Shown here: positions 5,869 to 8,532 of the stretch, piece by piece
How positions within the stretch are numbered: position 1 is the first letter of the stretch
Layout of the letters: each line of letters opens with the position of its first letter
Assembly: GCA_964498585.1 (NCBI GenBank)
Contig: CAZCHH010000091.1
Coordinates: 1-8,532, forward strand
DNA length: 8,532 bases
Direction: 5' to 3'
Source: JAAYJM01 sp964498585
GTDB taxonomy: Bacteria > Bacteroidota > Ignavibacteria > Kapaibacteriales > UBA2268
Notes under the pieces: generated by a model
Seen by the model: only the letters and a program-made list of their open reading frames with translations
What the model was told of the DNA's origin: nothing
Databases searched by the model: none
Made by a program: the position numbers and the translations under genes

Positions 5869-8145
5869 AAATTTTATTTCGTAAGAAATTGAAGGAATTA
5901 TAGGCAACAAACGAACATCTTCAACTTTAGTATCAAGCTCTTGCGTGTTGTAATACCTAAACCAAATATCGCGTCTGTTATAAACGTTATAAATATCGAT
6001 AATTAATTTAGAATCCAAACCAAAAGTATTAAAAGAGTAACTTGCATTAATATTTAATTGATGTGAAGGTGGAAGACGCAAGCCATATCTCTGAGATGGA
6101 ACAATTTTACCTCTGCCGTAATTTTGTTCAGGCAGTTTACTTTGAAATCTTGAAGTGGCACCGGTATATGATTGACCGGATTGGAAAGTGAAAGTAGCTC
6201 CAATATCCCAATCATCGTTTATTGAATACTGCAAAACAACTTTTAAATCGTGTAATCTATCATATTTCGGTCTGAATTCTTTGCCATTATTGACTTCATT
6301 GAAAGTAGAAAAAATATATCCGATAGCATAACCAATCCATCCACTCAGCTTGCCGGTTTTCTTTTGCAAAAATACTTCAGCGCCATAAGCATTTGCATTA
6401 CCAACATAAAAAACATCTTTAACCACATCTACGGTTATGGCATTCATATTAATTTCGTTTATATTAGAAAATCTTTTATAATAAATATCAAAATTCAGGT
6501 CGTAACCTTCAACTGGTTTAGTTTCTAATGTCAAAATATAATGAATAGAGCGACTAATCCCAACTGAACTATCGGTAGGCAGCCAGGTATCGAAGAATGA
6601 AAAATCCGGTTGAGAAGCTAATCTCAAGCTCTGGTGATAAATTCCCCAGGCAGCTTTGATTGCAATATTTTCCTGAATTTGATAATGCAGGGCAAATCTT
6701 GGGTCAAACGAGTATTTTTCTGATAAAGTCCAGTAATTAGCGCGAAGCCCGGCTTGCAATGATAATAGTTCGGTTATCCTGTAGTTCGTTTGTGCAAATA
6801 AGCTATGATTCCAGTCTTTTACTTTAAGATTGATTGTTCCTCCACTGCTGCCTGTTTTTGTTGAATCAGTATTTCCGGTGAAGTTCTGTAAATATTTAAA
6901 AGTGAAGTTCGTGGATTCAAAACCGAATTTGGAAGTAACTTTTTCAGATGTGAACCATTCTAGAGCTCCTTTAATTGTATAATCTGTTATTGAGTTGTCA
7001 ATTAAAAATTCGTATCCGGAGGTTTCTCCAGTAAATAGATTAATATATTGACTACCGCTAATGTTGAGGGTAGAAAAAAGTGAGTTTGAAAATAAGTGAG
7101 TCCATCTGGCTGAAGCTAAACGATTACCAACTTCAAGATTCATTTTCATACCGTAACTTTCTATACTGAAATTATCAGCGCTAAGGAATCCGCTTAAAGA
7201 TACTTTGTCGTCTTCAGAGATATTTTGAGTAATTTTTGCATTTATATCATAGAAATTAAAGTCTGGGAAAGGGCTTTCGGGGTCATCTGGAATAAACGCT
7301 TTAATAAGTTCAAGATAAGTGCGGCGTCCACCGATAAACCAAGAGCCATTTCCGATAGGACCTTCGAGAGATATTCTCGATGAAATAAATCCGATTGACC
7401 CCAAGCCCTGAATTTTGCTCTTATTTCCATCTTTTTGTGTCAAGTTTAATACTGCAGATAAGCGTCCGCCATATTCAGCAGGAAATCCGCCTTTGATAAG
7501 CTCTACATCTTTTATCGCTTCACTGTTAAAAGTCGAAATGAAACCGAATAAGTGAGAGGGATTGTAAACGCCTGTTCCATCAAGTAAAATGAGGTTCTGG
7601 TCTGGCGAGCCGCCCCGAACAAAGAGTCCGCTTGATATTTGTGAAGAAGTAAGTACTCCGGGTAAAAACTGTAAAGCACGAAACACGTCCGATTCGCCAC
7701 CTATCTTAAGTTTCTTGATTTGTTGAACAGGGATATTGACTTTGCTAACCATAATTTCACGCTGCTCTACGTCACGACTTGCTTCTACAGATATTTCTTC
7801 TGTAATTACAGAAGTGGATTTTAGCTTGAAATCCTTTCTGATTTGTTGATTTGAATTAAACTTAATTTTTTCTACTTTCTTTTCATAACCTACACAGGAT
7901 ACCTGAATTTCATAATTTCCCTTTTCTAAACCAGAAACAGTATAGAAGCCGCTTTTATTGGTATAAGCACCTATTCGGGTATTTTTTATTGAAACTGTTG
8001 CACCAATAAGTGTTTCACCCGTTTCCTCATCGCTAATAAAACCACTTATTGATGCGGAATTTACAGATAGGTTTTCTTTACTATTTAAAAATTGGAATGA
8101 GATAAGTAACAACAATGAACAAATTAATATAAACTTGTTTTTCAT
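5866..8145 (-). CDS. TonB-dependent outer-membrane receptor with carboxypeptidase-regulatory-like domain
   Basis: The 759-residue protein begins with a signal peptide (about 1-22). Residues about 32-108 form a carboxypeptidase-D regulatory-like beta-sandwich (ISGFISDEETGETLIGATV ... GFYTVSGLEKGNYEIQVSCVGYE), common in Bacteroidota receptors. The plug domain spans about 130-235, with the conserved FVRGGSPDQNLILLDG (175-190) and GGFPAEYGGRLSAV (219-232). The remainder is a 22-strand-type beta-barrel ending in YEIKF, with a C-terminal aromatic residue as expected for BAM-dependent insertion. Such proteins import or bind large ligands using TonB-ExbBD energy; the ligand cannot be read from sequence. 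The DUF4249 lipoprotein gene follows after 9 bases and is its likely partner. AGGAGG lies only 2 bases before ATG 8145, with an overlapping GAGG at more normal spacing. The protein is shorter than SusC-type receptors and complete. Confidence 0.95.
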   Translation of the reverse strand: MKNKFILICSLLLLISFQFLNSKENLSVNSASISGFISDEETGETLIGATVSIKNTRIGAYTNKSGFYTVSGLEKGNYEIQVSCVGYEKKVEKIKFNSNQQIRKDFKLKSTSVITEEISVEASRDVEQREIMVSKVNIPVQQIKKLKIGGESDVFRALQFLPGVLTSSQISSGLFVRGGSPDQNLILLDGTGVYNPSHLFGFISTFNSEAIKDVELIKGGFPAEYGGRLSAVLNLTQKDGNKSKIQGLGSIGFISSRISLEGPIGNGSWFIGGRRTYLELIKAFIPDDPESPFPDFNFYDINAKITQNISEDDKVSLSGFLSADNFSIESYGMKMNLEVGNRLASARWTHLFSNSLFSTLNISGSQYINLFTGETSGYEFLIDNSITDYTIKGALEWFTSEKVTSKFGFESTNFTFKYLQNFTGNTDSTKTGSSGGTINLKVKDWNHSLFAQTNYRITELLSLQAGLRANYWTLSEKYSFDPRFALHYQIQENIAIKAAWGIYHQSLRLASQPDFSFFDTWLPTDSSVGISRSIHYILTLETKPVEGYDLNFDIYYKRFSNINEINMNAITVDVVKDVFYVGNANAYGAEVFLQKKTGKLSGWIGYAIGYIFSTFNEVNNGKEFRPKYDRLHDLKVVLQYSINDDWDIGATFTFQSGQSYTGATSRFQSKLPEQNYGRGKIVPSQRYGLRLPPSHQLNINASYSFNTFGLDSKLIIDIYNVYNRRDIWFRYYNTQELDTKVEDVRLLPIIPSISYEIKF

Positions 8146-8160
8146 ATCCTCCTCAAAAAA
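8146..8160 (-). promoter_or_regulatory. Strong Shine-Dalgarno with very short spacing before the receptor
   Basis: GAGGAGG ends two bases before ATG 8145 on the minus strand. It is the strongest SD in the window, but the spacing is short unless the upstream GAGG half is used. No in-frame ATG a few codons downstream would keep the signal peptide better placed. Confidence 0.55.
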
Positions 8161-8287
8161 ACTAATTTTTCAGTAATACGATTACTTTTAATAAAAGTTC
8201 AGAATATTCTTTATGTATTTTTAAATTTTAAACGTAAATATTTATAAATTATTTTGTGATTATATATAAACCATTGATAAATATAAA

Positions 8288-8509
8288 TTACAAAATATCA
8301 AAACTAAATCTTGAAATTAGAATTTTATTTTTATACATCACCTTATGCAATCCTCTCTTAAGAAGTGAAAAAGAGTTGAGTTGATAAGTAAAACAAAGAA
8401 CACATCTGCTCTGCCCCTCCTTATTAGGCAAACGATTATACAAATCTTTAAAACTTGCTGTTATTCTGCTTATCCCTTTAGGGTGGGGTGAAATAAATCT
8501 CGTATTTAT
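8288..8509 (-). other. 73-codon open frame without an initial ATG, possible gene remnant or repeat
   Basis: After an in-frame TAG at 8512-8510, the minus strand stays open for 73 codons to TAA 8290-8288. The first ATG is at codon 58, preceded by TTG codons at 23 and 27. The middle reads like protein (ASFKDLYNRLPNKEG, then RCVLC with two cysteines), while the last 16 codons match the AT-rich surroundings. It could be a decayed gene, the inside of a dispersed repeat, or chance. I do not recognise the product. Confidence 0.25.
8299..8306 (-). promoter_or_regulatory. Candidate -7 promoter element (TAGTTTTG) for the receptor operon
   Basis: The minus strand reads TAGTTTTG, matching TAnnTTTG, about 150 bases before the receptor ATG at the edge between the AT-rich leader and the G+C-richer block. 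No TTTG at -33 distance is seen. One match in this length of AT-rich DNA is not far from chance expectation. Confidence 0.25.
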
Positions 8510-8528
8510 CTAAAAAAAACTTCACTCC
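8485..8528. repeat. Nested imperfect inverted repeats at the window edge
   Basis: GGGGTGAA (8485-8492) faces TTCACTCC (8521-8528), with one mismatch that is a G-T wobble in RNA. Inside it ATAAAT (8494-8499 region) faces ATTTAT (8504-8509) around a CTCGT centre. Immediately to the left, CCCTTTAGGG (8474-8483) is itself palindromic. These may be the end of a dispersed element or part of a hairpin belonging to DNA beyond the window. Confidence 0.35.
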
Positions 8529-8532
8529 AAAA

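Larger units (their letters stand above)
8146..8532. other. Gene-free leader of the receptor operon, with two compositional halves
   Basis: About 387 bases with no gene I can confirm. Bases 8161-8335 are extremely AT-rich (8221-8280 has 7 G+C of 60) and probably hold the receptor promoter and a 5' leader. Bases 8338-8532 are richer in G+C (8401-8460 has 24 of 60) and contain an open frame and an inverted repeat, listed separately. I recognise no riboswitch or tRNA here. Confidence 0.6.

Noticed and set aside
7242..7700. Minus-strand 62-codon open frames inside the receptor gene
   Set aside because: They are out-of-frame shadows within the plug and early barrel region of an intact 759-codon TonB-dependent receptor gene.
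8374..8421. 15-codon minus-strand mini-frame starting at an ATG after AAGGAGG
   Set aside because: The SD-like run is about 10 bases from the ATG, the peptide is tiny and hydrophobic with no recognisable leader-peptide features such as runs of one amino acid, and the same DNA has a longer open frame in another phase.
1..8532. CRISPR array, tRNA, rRNA, transposase or integrase
   Set aside because: No regularly spaced direct repeats with unique spacers, no cloverleaf or rRNA-like sequence, and no DDE, HUH, tyrosine or serine recombinase coding sequence was found on reading both strands.

Overview
The window is AT-rich and every gene I can support lies on the minus strand, so the transcriptional order runs from high to low coordinates. 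The best lineage clue is a TonB-dependent receptor with an N-terminal carboxypeptidase-regulatory-like domain, followed directly by a DUF4249-type lipoprotein. That pairing is typical of Bacteroidota and relatives such as Ignavibacteria. Several starts lack a Shine-Dalgarno sequence and two intergenic spots match the Bacteroidota TAnnTTTG -7 element, which fits. The assignment to phylum is inference; there is no rRNA here.

Layout from the right edge. 8146-8532 is a gene-free leader. Its distal part (about 8338-8532) is clearly richer in G+C than the part near the gene and carries a 73-codon open frame with no ATG at its beginning. 5866-8145 (outer-membrane receptor) and 4909-5856 (lipoprotein) form a two-gene operon that probably ends at a hairpin plus T-tract at 4809-4849. 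4628-4908 is a short non-coding spacer.

The middle (1171-4627) looks like a defence or conflict island of five closely spaced genes: an OLD/RecF-like AAA ATPase (3266-4627); a PD-(D/E)XK-like nuclease candidate two bases downstream (2661-3263); a small MKRD-type (DUF2513-like) protein (2377-2628); a TIR-domain protein (1848-2327); and a single-pass membrane protein with a cytoplasmic beta-rich domain and a C-terminal coiled coil (1171-1800). Two functional units are plausible: an ATPase-nuclease pair, and a TIR/small protein/membrane protein cassette. They could also be one five-gene system. I do not recognise either as a named system.

The left end returns to a housekeeping gene, acpS (740-1114), whose leader is six tandem 7-bp TRTTAAT units. 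Beyond it is the N-terminal two thirds of a beta-type amino-methyltransferase (1-590) that runs off the window. The methyltransferase has its own 149-bp upstream region with a perfect inverted repeat and a -7-like element, so it may be separately controlled. No tRNA, rRNA, CRISPR array, transposase or integrase was seen.
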